Assembly (NCBI RefSeq): GCF_015350795.1
Contig: NZ_JADKSH010000005.1
Coordinates: 62,001 to 126,000, forward strand
DNA from: Microbacterium sp. VKM Ac-2870
GTDB taxonomy: Bacteria; Actinomycetota; Actinomycetes; Actinomycetales; Microbacteriaceae
Length of the DNA stretch: 64,000 bases
Direction of reading: 5' to 3'
Made by a program: the position numbers and the translations under genes. Below, one piece after another: positions 1-8,030 of the stretch. A model generated the notes under the pieces. That model saw only the letters and a program-made list of their open reading frames with translations. It was not told the origin of the DNA and did no database searches. Numbering within the stretch: position 1 is the stretch's first letter; every line of letters starts with the position of its first letter.

Positions 1-2
1 AC

Positions 3-224
3 AGCGCCACACTGACCAAGATCCTCACGTACCACGTGGTCCCCGGCCAGCTCGCCCCGTCGCAGATCGACGGCACGCACAAGACGGTCCAGGGCGGCGA
101 CGTCACCGTCACCGGCTCGGGAGACAACATCATGGTCAACGGTGCCAAGGTCATCTGCGGTGGCGTCCAGACGGCGAACGCGACCGTCTACCTCATCGAC
201 ACCGTTCTGATGCCCACCAACTGA
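3..224 (+). CDS. fasciclin-domain protein, C-terminal part
   Basis: The reading frame is open from the window edge to a TGA at 222-224 and encodes about 73 residues. The text (LTYHVVPGQL, then VQGGDVTVTGSGDNIMVNGAKV, ending with YLIDTVLMP) matches the last part of a fasciclin (FAS1) domain: the YHVVPG segment and the closing V-Y-x-IDxVLMP strand are family hallmarks. FAS1 proteins are secreted or lipid-anchored adhesion-type proteins; the signal sequence would lie outside the window. A strong hairpin follows 23 bases after the stop. Family assignment is firm, function is not known. Confidence 0.85.
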   Translation, partial: SATLTKILTYHVVPGQLAPSQIDGTHKTVQGGDVTVTGSGDNIMVNGAKVICGGVQTANATVYLIDTVLMPTN

Positions 225-247
225 TCGCTTTCCCAGACCCCCCGGGC

Positions 248-280
248 GAGACCGCCGGCGCTTTCCGCGCCGGCGGTCTC
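248..280 (+). terminator. hairpin terminator after fasciclin gene
   Basis: A perfect 14-bp stem (248-261 with 267-280) closes a 5-base loop, 23 bases after the stop codon. There is no long T run, which is common for actinobacterial terminators. Confidence 0.7.
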
Positions 281-310
281 GTCGCGTGCGGGCAGTGTCG
301 TCGGGGACGC

Positions 311-316
311 TACGCT
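311..316 (+). promoter_or_regulatory. -10 box of tRNA-Lys
   Basis: TACGCT, a TANNNT-type -10 element, lies 10 bases before the first base of the tRNA. No clear -35 box was seen. Confidence 0.5.
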
Positions 317-326
317 GGAGAGACAG

Positions 327-399
327 GGGCCTCTAGCTCAGTCGGTAGAGCATCGGACTTTTAATCCGCGGGTCGTGGGTTCGAGCCCCACGGGGCCCA
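327..399 (+). tRNA. tRNA-Lys (anticodon UUU)
   Basis: A 73-base cloverleaf: the acceptor GGGCCTC pairs with GGGGCCC (one U-G pair), the D-arm GCTCAGTCGGTAGAGC is present, the anticodon loop is CTTTTAA and the T-arm has GTTCGAGC. The 3' CCA is not encoded. It reads lysine codons AAA and AAG. Confidence 0.95.
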
Positions 400-508
400 C
401 CGCATCAGCGGCAAACGTCACTCGTGTGCTCACCCGCAGCACGGAGGAACTCTCGGCCGCAACGGGATCTCACGGCCCGATTCCGCGTTCGCCAGCGAGC
501 GTCGGGCC

Positions 509-514
509 TATCCT
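509..514 (+). promoter_or_regulatory. -10 box giving a leaderless start
   Basis: TATCCT ends 6 bases before the GTG at 521 and no Shine-Dalgarno lies between, so transcription would begin at or next to the start codon. Confidence 0.4.
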
Positions 515-520
515 GCACGA

Positions 521-976
521 GTGGGGTTCTCACCGTGGGGCGCGGCCGTCGCTGCGTCGATGCTCGCGCCGAGCCTGCTCCTCTGGCCATGGCCACCGCG
601 CACATCGATGCCCCCGTCGCGCGTACCTCGCACGCTGCTCTGGCTCGAACGGATCGGGCAGTTTCTGTGCGTGACTGTTGCGGCGCTCGTGTTGCCCGGG
701 CCTCTCATCGCGGGATGGGCAGCGCCTCTGTTGCTCGCGGCGGCGGCCTACTACGCGCTGTGGGCGCGATACCTGTTCGGCGGGCGAACCACCGCGCTGC
801 TGTTCGAACGCTGGTGGATCGTTCCGATTCCACTGGCCGTGTTCCCAGTCGCGGTGTTCCTCAGCGCGGCGGCGTGGCTCAGCAACCCCTGGCTGGCCGT
901 CAGCGCGATCGTCCTCGCCGCCGGACACCTGCCTGCGTCCGCACTCCGCGCGCGTGCGGATCGAATGCGCGGCTAG
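521..976 (+). CDS. small integral membrane protein, unknown
   Basis: 151 residues from a GTG start. The protein has about four hydrophobic segments (near residues 5-25, 45-75, 95-115 and 120-140) separated by short charged loops such as RYLFGGRTTALLFERWW and a basic C-terminus (RARADRMRG). I recognise no domain. The start was chosen because a TATCCT -10 box sits 6 bases upstream, which fits a leaderless transcript; an in-frame ATG at codon 14 is a possible later start. The gene is convergent with the DUF2510 gene, and the two stop codons share the palindrome CTAG at 973-976. The coding call rests on the hydrophobic pattern and codon use. Confidence 0.65.
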   Translation: MGFSPWGAAVAASMLAPSLLLWPWPPRTSMPPSRVPRTLLWLERIGQFLCVTVAALVLPGPLIAGWAAPLLLAAAAYYALWARYLFGGRTTALLFERWWIVPIPLAVFPVAVFLSAAAWLSNPWLAVSAIVLAAGHLPASALRARADRMRG

Positions 977-1704
977 CTGCCCTGCACGTTCTGCAGAACC
1001 GCCTGCATCACCTGGGAGACCACCGAGGTGATCAGCCAGATCGAAGCGACGAAGCTCAGGGCCGTCGCCGCAATCCACGTCCACAGCGGCGCCGATCCGC
1101 CCGCGACCGTCCGTCGACGCAAGACGACGGCGCGTCCGATCATGTAGACGGCCGCCCCCGGGCTGAGAAGCACGAAGAACGACCAGGCCCAGCTGAACGG
1201 CGCCACCACTCCGCGACGCTTCAGCTCCCGCCAATCGAGCCAGCTGAAGAGAACGAACGCCGCGTAGAAGAGCCAGGCGACGAGCGCGATCACCCACGTA
1301 TGCGCCTGCCAGGACAGCAGTTCGCCCACCGCACGCGACCCACGCGACATCGCCGTCACGGCAGAGACATAGCCGTTCCAGTCGATGAGGAAAATCGAGA
1401 GCATCGGAAGCACGGATGCCGCGACAGCGAGCCACACCCAGACGGTGGTCGTCGACACGTCGACCACCGGCGGAGTCGCCGACGGACCGGCGTAAGCCGG
1501 AGCCGAGGGGTAGGCGGATTGCACGGGCGTCGCAGGCACGGCGACCGGTGCGACCGGTGCGACAGCGGGGGCGTTGGCGGATGTCGGAGCGTATTCGCCG
1601 AAGCGCGGGGCGGCGACCGTCTGAGCCGTCCACTGCGTGCCGTCCCACCAGCGGCGGGCCGCGGCGTCCGCGGGGTCCGGGTACCAGCCGGCGGGGGCGC
1701 TCAC
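973..1704 (-). CDS. DUF2510 membrane protein
   Basis: 243 residues. The N-terminus (PAGWYPDPADAAARRWWDGTQWTAQ) is a textbook DUF2510 domain, a short Trp-rich module found almost only in actinobacterial membrane or signalling proteins. A low-complexity Ala/Pro/Val linker (about residues 35-80) follows, then about four transmembrane helices to the C-terminus. Its ATG overlaps the stop of the upstream nicotinamidase gene by 4 bases (ATGA), so the two are probably cotranscribed and translationally coupled. The role of the domain is not known; a cell-envelope function is an inference from its topology. Confidence 0.85.
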   Translation of the reverse strand: MSAPAGWYPDPADAAARRWWDGTQWTAQTVAAPRFGEYAPTSANAPAVAPVAPVAVPATPVQSAYPSAPAYAGPSATPPVVDVSTTTVWVWLAVAASVLPMLSIFLIDWNGYVSAVTAMSRGSRAVGELLSWQAHTWVIALVAWLFYAAFVLFSWLDWRELKRRGVVAPFSWAWSFFVLLSPGAAVYMIGRAVVLRRRTVAGGSAPLWTWIAATALSFVASIWLITSVVSQVMQAVLQNVQGS

Positions 1705-2285
1705 GACGCCGCCCCCACGAGCTCGGCACCCGCGTGTGCGAGTTCGGCGAGCGCGGCATCCGAGGATTCGGGGGCGACGCCAGCGACGAGTTCGGTCAGC
1801 ACGCGCACGTGCAGGCCGTGCTCGATGGCGTCGAGCGCCGATGCGCGCACGCAGTAGTCGGTCGCGAGGCCGGCGACGTCGACCTCCGTCACACCGTGGG
1901 CGCTCAACAGGGCCGACACCTTCTCCCCCGCATCCGTCGTGCCTTCGAACAGCGAATAGGCGGGCATGCCCTGTCCTTTCTTCACGTGGTGGGTCACGGC
2001 ATCCGTGACGAGTTCGGGGTCGTACTCGGCACCGTCCGTTCCCGCGACGCAGTGCGCGGGCCAGGTGTCGACGAAGTCGGGCTCGGCGTCGGTGGCGAAA
2101 TGCCCACCGTTGTCCGTGTGTCCCTCGTGCCAGTCGCGCGACGCGACGATCATCGCGTAGTCGTCGGCGTGTGCAGCAAGGTGCACACTGATGGCCGAGG
2201 CGACCGCGTCACCGCCCTCGACGGCGAGCGCACCGCCCTCGGTGAAGTCGTTCTGGACGTCGACGATGAACAGTGCTCTGGTCAT
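1701..2285 (-). CDS. pncA: nicotinamidase (isochorismatase family)
   Basis: 194 residues, normal for PncA. It would hydrolyse nicotinamide to nicotinate and ammonia in NAD salvage. The catalytic Asp is in the N-terminal LFIVDVQNDF (D10), the metal site in SRDWHEGH, the Lys in HHVKKGQG and the nucleophilic Cys in GLATDYCVRASALDA; together these are the Asp-Lys-Cys triad. The GLATDYCV text separates nicotinamidases from other isochorismatase-fold hydrolases fairly well, though a related amidase cannot be excluded. A TAGCCT -10 box ends 6 bases before the ATG with no ribosome site between, suggesting a leaderless mRNA. The DUF2510 gene overlaps its 3' end. Confidence 0.9.
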   Translation of the reverse strand: MTRALFIVDVQNDFTEGGALAVEGGDAVASAISVHLAAHADDYAMIVASRDWHEGHTDNGGHFATDAEPDFVDTWPAHCVAGTDGAEYDPELVTDAVTHHVKKGQGMPAYSLFEGTTDAGEKVSALLSAHGVTEVDVAGLATDYCVRASALDAIEHGLHVRVLTELVAGVAPESSDAALAELAHAGAELVGAAS

Positions 2286-2291
2286 ACCCCG

Positions 2292-2297
2292 AGGCTA
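2292..2297 (-). promoter_or_regulatory. -10 box of pncA (leaderless)
   Basis: On the minus strand TAGCCT lies 6 bases before the pncA ATG. Confidence 0.45.
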
Positions 2298-2321
2298 CCC
2301 CTCGACGTTTCGACCGCGCGC

Positions 2322-4586
2322 TCACAACTCCGGAGAATCGGCCCGTTCGGCCCGCCGCGACCGGCGTGTCGCGGGTGCGGTGACCGGATGGGAGGAGTTG
2401 TGAACGGAGTCGGCCGATGCCCGCGACAGACTCGACGGCCACCAGATGACCCTCCCGAGGTCGTATGCGGCGGCGGGCACGAGCAGCGAGCGCACCACGA
2501 AGGTATCCAGCAGCACGCCGAACGCGACGATGAAGGCGAGTTGAGCCAGGAACAGGATCGGAATCACTCCGAGAGCGGCGAACGTGGCCGCCAGCACGAG
2601 CCCCGCCGAGGTGATGACGCCGCCGGTCGCCACGAGCCCGCGGAGGATGCCGGGACGCGTGCCGTGCCGCTTCGATTCCTCGCGCACGCGCGACATCAGG
2701 AAGATGTTGTAGTCGACGCCGAGGGCCACGAGGAAGACGAAGCCGTACAGCGGCACGGCGGGATCGGCCCCCGGGAAGTGGAAGACGTTGTCGAACACCA
2801 GTGCGCTCACACCGAGCGCCGCACCGTAGGAAAGGATGACGCTGAGGATCAGCAGCACGGGCGCGATCACGGCGCGCAGCAGCAGCATGAGGATCAGCAG
2901 AATCACCGCGAGGATCACCGGGATGATGAGCGTGCGATCGCGGATCGAGGTGTCGTTGGTGTCGAGATCGATTGCGGTCGGTCCCCCCACGAGCGCGACC
3001 CCCTCACCGAGGTCGGAGGCGAACGTCGCACGCAACTCGCGAACCGTCTGCTCGGCCGCCAGAGAGTCGGCCTTGTCGGAGAGCGTCGCCACCAGCAGCA
3101 CATCGCCGTCGACCACCGTGGGCTGCGGCGGCGTGGAACTCGGCGGCCCCGCGAGCGTGTAGACCGGAGCGCCGTTCTGCACGGACACGCCGATCTGGCC
3201 CGAGGGAGTGTCCTTCGCCGTCGCCGCGACCGACTCGATCCCGGTGTCGGCGGCAAGCGCGGTCACGGCCTGCGCGACCCGGCTCTCCGGGACGACGACA
3301 TACGCCGGACTGCCCGACCCGGCTGCGAAATGCTGGGCGAGCACGTCCTGTCCCTCGCGCGCCTGCGACGCTCCGAGGACGAGATCGCTCTGCGGCACAC
3401 CGTCCGCTTTCAGCTGCAAGACCCCCACGGATGCCGCGAGCAGCACGACGGTCGTGACGATCCAGACCGGTCGTGCGTGTCGGGCCACCAACCGCGCCTG
3501 GCGGGCCCAGAAGCCGCGCACCGGCGTCGAAGGGTCGCTGACCAGACGCTCGGCGTTGTCGCCCGGGTCGCCGTCGGATGCGTGCGGGATGAACGGCCAG
3601 AAGGCCGTGCGGCCGAAGAGTGCGAGCAAGGCAGGCAGGAAGGTGAGCGCGGACAGCACCGCGAACGCGATGCCGATCGAGGCGATCGGACCGAGCGCAC
3701 GATTGCTCGCCAGGTCGCTCAACAGCAGGCACAGCAGGCCCGCGATGACGGTACCGCCCGACGCGAGGATCGGCTCGAAAGCACCGCGCCAGGCGGTGAC
3801 CGTGGCATCCCATCGCTTCTTCCCCGTCCCGATGGCCTCGCGGAAGCGAGCGACATACAGCAGCGCATAGTCGGTCGCGGCGCCGATCACCAGAATGAAC
3901 AGGATGCCCTGAACCTGACCGTTCAGCACGAAAATGCCGGCCTTGGCCAGCCACCAGACCGTCAGCAGGGCGACGCACAGCGCGAAGGTGGAGGTCAAGA
4001 GGACGAGCACGGGAAGCAGGGGCGATCGGTACACGATCACGAGGATGATGAAGACGGCGCCGAGCGCGACGGCCAGGAGAAGACCGTCGATGCCCAGGAA
4101 TCCGGCGACGAGGTCGGCGGTGAACCCTGCAGGGCCGGTGACCCAGGCGTGCAGATCCGCCGGGAGAGCGGCGTCGATCGCGCTCCGCACGGCGGCGACC
4201 GTGTCGGCGACGTTGCCCGTCGTCGAGATCGGGACGAAGAGCTGCACGGCGGCGCCGTCATCGGACGGCAGCGCGGGCGAAAGCTGCCCGACCCCCTCGA
4301 CACCTTCGACGGTCTTCGTCAGAGTGGTGATCTCGGTGAGCTGGCTTGCCGTGAGCTTTCCCTCTCCGGTCACGACGACGACCGCGGGAATGCTCTCTCC
4401 CCCGGTGAACTCCGCGAGGCGCTGCTGCACCTGCGTCGATTCGGCCGACGACGGCAGGAACGATGACTGGTCGTTGGTGGCGACCTCATCGACCTTGCCG
4501 AAATACGGTCCGCCGATCGAGCCGCCGACGAGCCAGATCAGCACCAGCAGAACAGGGATGCCGATGCGCAGCCAGCGCGTGGGCAT
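2322..4586 (-). CDS. MMPL-family RND-type transporter
   Basis: 754 residues from the chosen start. The protein has two MMPL halves: an N-terminal helix, an extracytoplasmic loop (about residues 30-170), a block of five to six helices with the GAATDYALLYVARFRE signature, a charged loop, a second extracytoplasmic domain, and a second helix block with GVDYNIFLMSRVREE. The two GxxxDY motifs are the proton-relay positions of the family. Such proteins export lipids or drugs; the substrate here is unknown. An earlier in-frame ATG (4604) was rejected because the AGGAG ribosome site lies inside its first codons, 8 bases before the ATG at 4586. No TetR-type regulator is next to it. Confidence 0.9.
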   Translation of the reverse strand: MPTRWLRIGIPVLLVLIWLVGGSIGGPYFGKVDEVATNDQSSFLPSSAESTQVQQRLAEFTGGESIPAVVVVTGEGKLTASQLTEITTLTKTVEGVEGVGQLSPALPSDDGAAVQLFVPISTTGNVADTVAAVRSAIDAALPADLHAWVTGPAGFTADLVAGFLGIDGLLLAVALGAVFIILVIVYRSPLLPVLVLLTSTFALCVALLTVWWLAKAGIFVLNGQVQGILFILVIGAATDYALLYVARFREAIGTGKKRWDATVTAWRGAFEPILASGGTVIAGLLCLLLSDLASNRALGPIASIGIAFAVLSALTFLPALLALFGRTAFWPFIPHASDGDPGDNAERLVSDPSTPVRGFWARQARLVARHARPVWIVTTVVLLAASVGVLQLKADGVPQSDLVLGASQAREGQDVLAQHFAAGSGSPAYVVVPESRVAQAVTALAADTGIESVAATAKDTPSGQIGVSVQNGAPVYTLAGPPSSTPPQPTVVDGDVLLVATLSDKADSLAAEQTVRELRATFASDLGEGVALVGGPTAIDLDTNDTSIRDRTLIIPVILAVILLILMLLLRAVIAPVLLILSVILSYGAALGVSALVFDNVFHFPGADPAVPLYGFVFLVALGVDYNIFLMSRVREESKRHGTRPGILRGLVATGGVITSAGLVLAATFAALGVIPILFLAQLAFIVAFGVLLDTFVVRSLLVPAAAYDLGRVIWWPSSLSRASADSVHNSSHPVTAPATRRSRRAERADSPEL

Positions 4587-4610
4587 GTCGATTCGACTCC
4601 TCATGTCGCT

Positions 4611-4628
4611 AGCTTATCTAGTGATAGC
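4611..4628. promoter_or_regulatory. possible operator/promoter of the MMPL gene
   Basis: The core TATC-TAGT-GATA (4615-4626) is an inverted repeat in AT-rich sequence just before the exporter gene; the minus strand offers TAGATA or TATCAC as a -10 box. Efflux genes of this type are often controlled by TetR repressors, but none is adjacent. Tentative. Confidence 0.3.
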
Positions 4629-4639
4629 CTGCGACGCCA

Positions 4640-5035
4640 TCATCCGCGCAGGAAGTACAGCACCCAGCCTGCGACGAGGCTGAGGACGCCGAGCGCGAGC
4701 ATCCCGGCGGCCGACCACACGAGCGCGCGCAGGCCGGGAGACCGTCGCACCAAACGCATTCGCCCGCGCCAGCCATGGCGATACCAGATCGCTGCGGTCT
4801 CGGCATCGGCGAGCGCCGCGGCGTCGGCCGGTGTCAGCGGCGCACTGTTCGCGTCACCGTCGGCGTCGAACCAGCGCACGACAGGATGCTCTCCGTCCCG
4901 GTCGACGATGGCCGATGCCGGCAGCCACGTCCCCTCGGCCGCCCAGACGCCGAGCGCGACGACGGCGAGCACCACGAAGGCGCCGAGTCCGATCCAGGTG
5001 AACACCTCGACCACTGCGTCGATCGCGTGATCCAT
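4640..5035 (-). CDS. small membrane protein, unknown
   Basis: 131 residues with one helix near the N-terminus (about 12-32), a soluble middle rich in Asp and Ala, a basic stretch (RHGWRGRMRLVRRSPGLR) and a second helix near residues 105-128. Both ends would be membrane-embedded with the middle on one face. A GGGAG ribosome site precedes the ATG. The gene lies between tRNA-Thr and the MMPL gene on the same strand, with only 53 bases to the MMPL start, so cotranscription is possible. I do not recognise a family. Confidence 0.7.
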   Translation of the reverse strand: MDHAIDAVVEVFTWIGLGAFVVLAVVALGVWAAEGTWLPASAIVDRDGEHPVVRWFDADGDANSAPLTPADAAALADAETAAIWYRHGWRGRMRLVRRSPGLRALVWSAAGMLALGVLSLVAGWVLYFLRG

Positions 5036-5059
5036 GGTTCTCCCTGCGGAAGGAGGAAA

Positions 5060-5135
5060 TGGAGCCGCCTAAGGGAATCGAACCCTTGACCTATTCATTA
5101 CGAGTGAATCGCTCTGCCGTCTGAGCTAAGGCGGC
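5060..5135 (-). tRNA. tRNA-Thr (anticodon CGU)
   Basis: Minus-strand cloverleaf with acceptor GCCGCCT/AGGCGGC, D-arm TAGCTCAGACGGCAGAGC, anticodon loop CTCGTAA and T-arm with GGTTCGATTCC. The 3' CCA is encoded (5060-5062), unlike in the tRNA-Lys and tRNA-Pro genes of this window. It reads ACG. Confidence 0.95.
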
Positions 5136-5367
5136 GCAGGGAGCCGGAGCGCCATGCACGATGTCCGATCTTACAGGGTCGTGGGCTCGGCCGCGAACCG
5201 GACGCGTGTGGGATACCCGGGGCGGTGTCGCCGTGTTACGAGCCGATTCCACCTCGCGTCTACCGTGTGCCTACCGTCGATGAGGCACCGCGATGAGGCG
5301 AGCGCGGACAGCCGACGATCCGGCCTCCCCGTTCAGCGCGGTGCCCCGACACACAAGGAGCACCACC

Positions 5368-6261
5368 ATGTCCAGAAAGTCCCTGGCCGCAGCATTGGCC
5401 ATCCCGCTCGTCTTGCTGTTGAGCGCCTGCGCCTCCGGCGCGGCGTCGCCGTCGGCCGGTACCGGCGACGCATCCGCGCCCGTGCGCATCGGCGTCGTCG
5501 GGGCCGGAGACCCCTACTGGGAGACGTACAAGGAGGCCGCGGCCGCCGCGGGCATCACCGTCGACATCGTCAACTTCGATGCCTACGATCAGCCCAACCC
5601 GGCACTGTCGGCAGGCGAGCTCGACCTCAACCAGTTCCAGCACATCATCTACCTCGCGACCTACAACGTGAAGGCCGGCGACGACCTCGTCCCGGTCGGC
5701 GCCACCGCGATCTACCCCCTGGGGCTGTACTCGACGAAATACGCGAAGGTCGCCGACATCCCCGCCGGCGAGACGATCGCCGTGCCCAACGACGAGTCCA
5801 ACCAGGCACGCGCCCTGTTGGTGCTGCAGTCGGCCGGACTCATCACGCTCAAGGACGGCGGCTCGATCTTCTCGGCCGTGGCCGACATCGAACCGGGCTC
5901 CAAGGTCAAGGTCGAAGCGGTGGCCGCCGACTTCACCGCGTCGTCCCTGCCCGATTTCGCCGGCGCCGTCGTGAACAACGACTTCGTCAAGAAGTCCGGA
6001 CTCACCAAAGACCAGTTGCTCGCCCAGGACGACCCGACAAACGCGTCGGCCTTCCCCTACGTCAACATCTTCGCCGCCAAGGCGAAGGATGCCGACAACC
6101 CCACATACGCGAAGCTCGTGCAGATCTACCAGCAGACCAAGGCCGTGCAAGACGGCGTCAAAGAGGCATCCGGCGACACCGCCGTGCTCGTCACGACCCC
6201 TGTCAGCGACCTGGTCGCCTCGCTGAAGAAGACCGAAGACGATATCCGCACCCAGCAGTGA
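5368..6261 (+). CDS. metQ: methionine ABC transporter, substrate-binding lipoprotein
   Basis: 297 residues. The signal peptide ends in the lipobox LLSAC (Cys21), so the mature protein is lipid-anchored outside the membrane. The body matches the NlpA/MetQ family: IRIGVVGAGDPYWETYKEAA, then NFDAYDQPNPALSAGELDLNQFQHIIYL, IPNDESNQARALLVLQ (here VPNDESNQ) and the C-terminal TPVSDLVASLKKTEDDI. It would deliver methionine to MetI-MetN. The start was set at the ATG at 5368 because AAGGAG lies 8 bases upstream; an in-frame upstream start would put 25 extra residues before the signal peptide. No SAM riboswitch is recognisable in the 230 bases upstream. Confidence 0.93.
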   Translation: MSRKSLAAALAIPLVLLLSACASGAASPSAGTGDASAPVRIGVVGAGDPYWETYKEAAAAAGITVDIVNFDAYDQPNPALSAGELDLNQFQHIIYLATYNVKAGDDLVPVGATAIYPLGLYSTKYAKVADIPAGETIAVPNDESNQARALLVLQSAGLITLKDGGSIFSAVADIEPGSKVKVEAVAADFTASSLPDFAGAVVNNDFVKKSGLTKDQLLAQDDPTNASAFPYVNIFAAKAKDADNPTYAKLVQIYQQTKAVQDGVKEASGDTAVLVTTPVSDLVASLKKTEDDIRTQQ

Positions 6262-6339
6262 CGCCGATGCGGGCGGCCCGTCCTGATCGATGGACCGCCC
6301 GCATCTGCCCGCTGCCGTCACCTCCACGACCGGAATCCC

Positions 6340-7377
6340 ATGAGCCTCATCCGATTGACATCGGTCACGAAGACCTTCCCACCGCCTTCCCCCGGCACTC
6401 CCGCCGTGGTCGCCGTCGACGACGTCTCCCTCGACATCGAAGCCGGAGAGATCTGCGGCATCATCGGCTACTCCGGCGCGGGAAAATCGACCGTGCTGCG
6501 CCTGATCAACGCCCTCGAGACCGCCACATCGGGCTCGGTCGAGATCGACGGCGCCGACATCACGCGCTTCGGAGAGCGGGAGCTGCGTCGACTACGCAGT
6601 GACATCGGCATGATCTTCCAGCAGTTCAACCTCTTCGACTCCCGCACGGTCGCCGGCAACGTCGCGTATCCGCTGGAGGTCGCCGGCCGGCCGCGCGCCG
6701 AGGTTCGGGCACGTGTGAGCGAGCTTCTCGAGTTCGTCGGGCTGGCCGACAAGGCGCGTAGCTATCCCGAACAGCTCTCCGGCGGCCAGAAGCAGCGGGT
6801 CGGCATCGCGCGCGCGCTGGCGACCACCCCGCGCATCCTCCTCGCCGACGAGGCCACGAGCGCGCTCGATCCCGATACGACGCAGGAGGTGCTGTCGCTG
6901 CTGCGGCGCGCGAACGCCGAACTCGGCATCACGATCGTGGTGATCACCCACGAGATGGACGTCATCCGCACCCTCGCCGACCGCGTGGTGGTGATGGAGC
7001 ACGGCCGCGTCATCGAAAGCGGCAGCGTCTTCGACATCCTCTCGGCTCCGCAACAGCCCGCCACGGCCCGATTCGTGGCGAGCATCATCGAGGATGTCCC
7101 CGCCGCCGAGGCGCTCCGCGTGCTGCGCAGCCGGCATCCCGGACGCCTGATCACGATCGACGTGCGTGAAGGGCGCGCCGCACAGGCCGACGTCTTCGCG
7201 ACCCTGGCGGCCCACGGCGTGCGCTTCGAAGTCGTCCACGGCGGCATCAACGACATCGGCGGCCGCGTCTTCGGGCACCTGACGCTCGCGGTCAGCGGCG
7301 AGGCGGATGCCGTGGATCGCGCGATCGTCGCGGCATCCGCCTTCGCCGCACTCACCGAGGAGGACCCCCGTGGATAG
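6340..7377 (+). CDS. metN: methionine ABC transporter, ATP-binding protein
   Basis: 345 residues. Walker A is GYSGAGKST (residues 43-51), the signature is LSGGQKQR, Walker B is ILLADEATSALDP and the switch His is in VVITHEMDV. After the nucleotide-binding domain comes an approximately 80-residue C-terminal NIL (ACT-like) domain (from about residue 260, LRSRHPGRLITIDVREGRA), which in MetN binds methionine and inhibits transport when the pool is full. It lies 78 bases after metQ and its stop overlaps the metI GTG by 8 bases, so the three genes form an operon. Confidence 0.95.
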   Translation: MSLIRLTSVTKTFPPPSPGTPAVVAVDDVSLDIEAGEICGIIGYSGAGKSTVLRLINALETATSGSVEIDGADITRFGERELRRLRSDIGMIFQQFNLFDSRTVAGNVAYPLEVAGRPRAEVRARVSELLEFVGLADKARSYPEQLSGGQKQRVGIARALATTPRILLADEATSALDPDTTQEVLSLLRRANAELGITIVVITHEMDVIRTLADRVVVMEHGRVIESGSVFDILSAPQQPATARFVASIIEDVPAAEALRVLRSRHPGRLITIDVREGRAAQADVFATLAAHGVRFEVVHGGINDIGGRVFGHLTLAVSGEADAVDRAIVAASAFAALTEEDPRG

Positions 7378-8029
7378 GCTCATCACCCTGCTGCCCCAGC
7401 TGTGGGAGGCCACGCTGGAGACACTCTATGTCGCCAGCGCGGGGCTCATCCTCGGTGGACTTTCCGGGCTCATCATGGGCATGGCCTTGTACGCCACACG
7501 CGCCGGCAGCCTCTTCCCGAATCGTGCCGTGTTCGGCGTCCTGAACGTGATCGTCAACACGTTCCGGCCGATCCCGTTCATCATCCTGCTGGCCGCGGTG
7601 CAGCCGCTCGCCCGCGGCGTGGGGCTGCCGGGCATCGGGGCGCCGTTCGCGATCTTCGCGATCACGATCGCTTCACTGTTCGCGATCAGCCGCATCGTCG
7701 AGCAGAATCTCCTGACTGTCCGCCCGGGGGTGATCGAGGCGGCGCGCGCCGCGGGTGCGAGCCGCTCGAGGATCCTGTTCCGCCTGGTTCCCCGCGAGGC
7801 CCTCGGCCCCCTGGTCCTCGGCTACACGTTCGTCGTCGTCGCGCTCGTCGACATGACGGCGATGGCCGGCGCCGTCGCGGCCGGCGGCCTCGGCGAGTTC
7901 GCCATCAACTACGGCTTCAAGCAGTTCAACCCGTGGGTGACGTGGTCTGCGGTGCTCGTCATCGTGGTCATCGTGCAGCTCGTGCAGTTCGTCGGCAATG
8001 GGCTCGCACGACGGATTCTGCGCCGCTGA
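7370..8029 (+). CDS. metI: methionine ABC transporter, permease
   Basis: 219 residues with about five to six transmembrane helices and the inner-membrane-component EAA loop (EAARAAGASRSRILFRLVPREALGPL) that docks on MetN. FRPIPFIILLAA and DMTAMAGAVAAGGLGEFAINYG are typical of MetI. The GTG at 7370 was chosen because GAGGAGG lies 7 bases upstream; an earlier in-frame ATG would add an unrelated basic tail inside metN. The gene ends one base before the convergent hydrolase gene, leaving no room for a separate terminator. Confidence 0.93.
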   Translation: MDRLITLLPQLWEATLETLYVASAGLILGGLSGLIMGMALYATRAGSLFPNRAVFGVLNVIVNTFRPIPFIILLAAVQPLARGVGLPGIGAPFAIFAITIASLFAISRIVEQNLLTVRPGVIEAARAAGASRSRILFRLVPREALGPLVLGYTFVVVALVDMTAMAGAVAAGGLGEFAINYGFKQFNPWVTWSAVLVIVVIVQLVQFVGNGLARRILRR

Positions 8030-8030
8030 C

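Noticed and set aside
1416..4466. A 1016-codon open frame on the plus strand opposite the MMPL gene
   Set aside because: Its translation is Arg/Gly/His-rich with no domain and it mirrors the strong codon bias of the real minus-strand gene; long antisense frames are normal at this GC content.
5136..5367. A possible SAM riboswitch before metQ
   Set aside because: I looked for the conserved kink-turn and junction sequences of SAM-I and SAM-IV and did not find them; nothing clear is seen in these bases.
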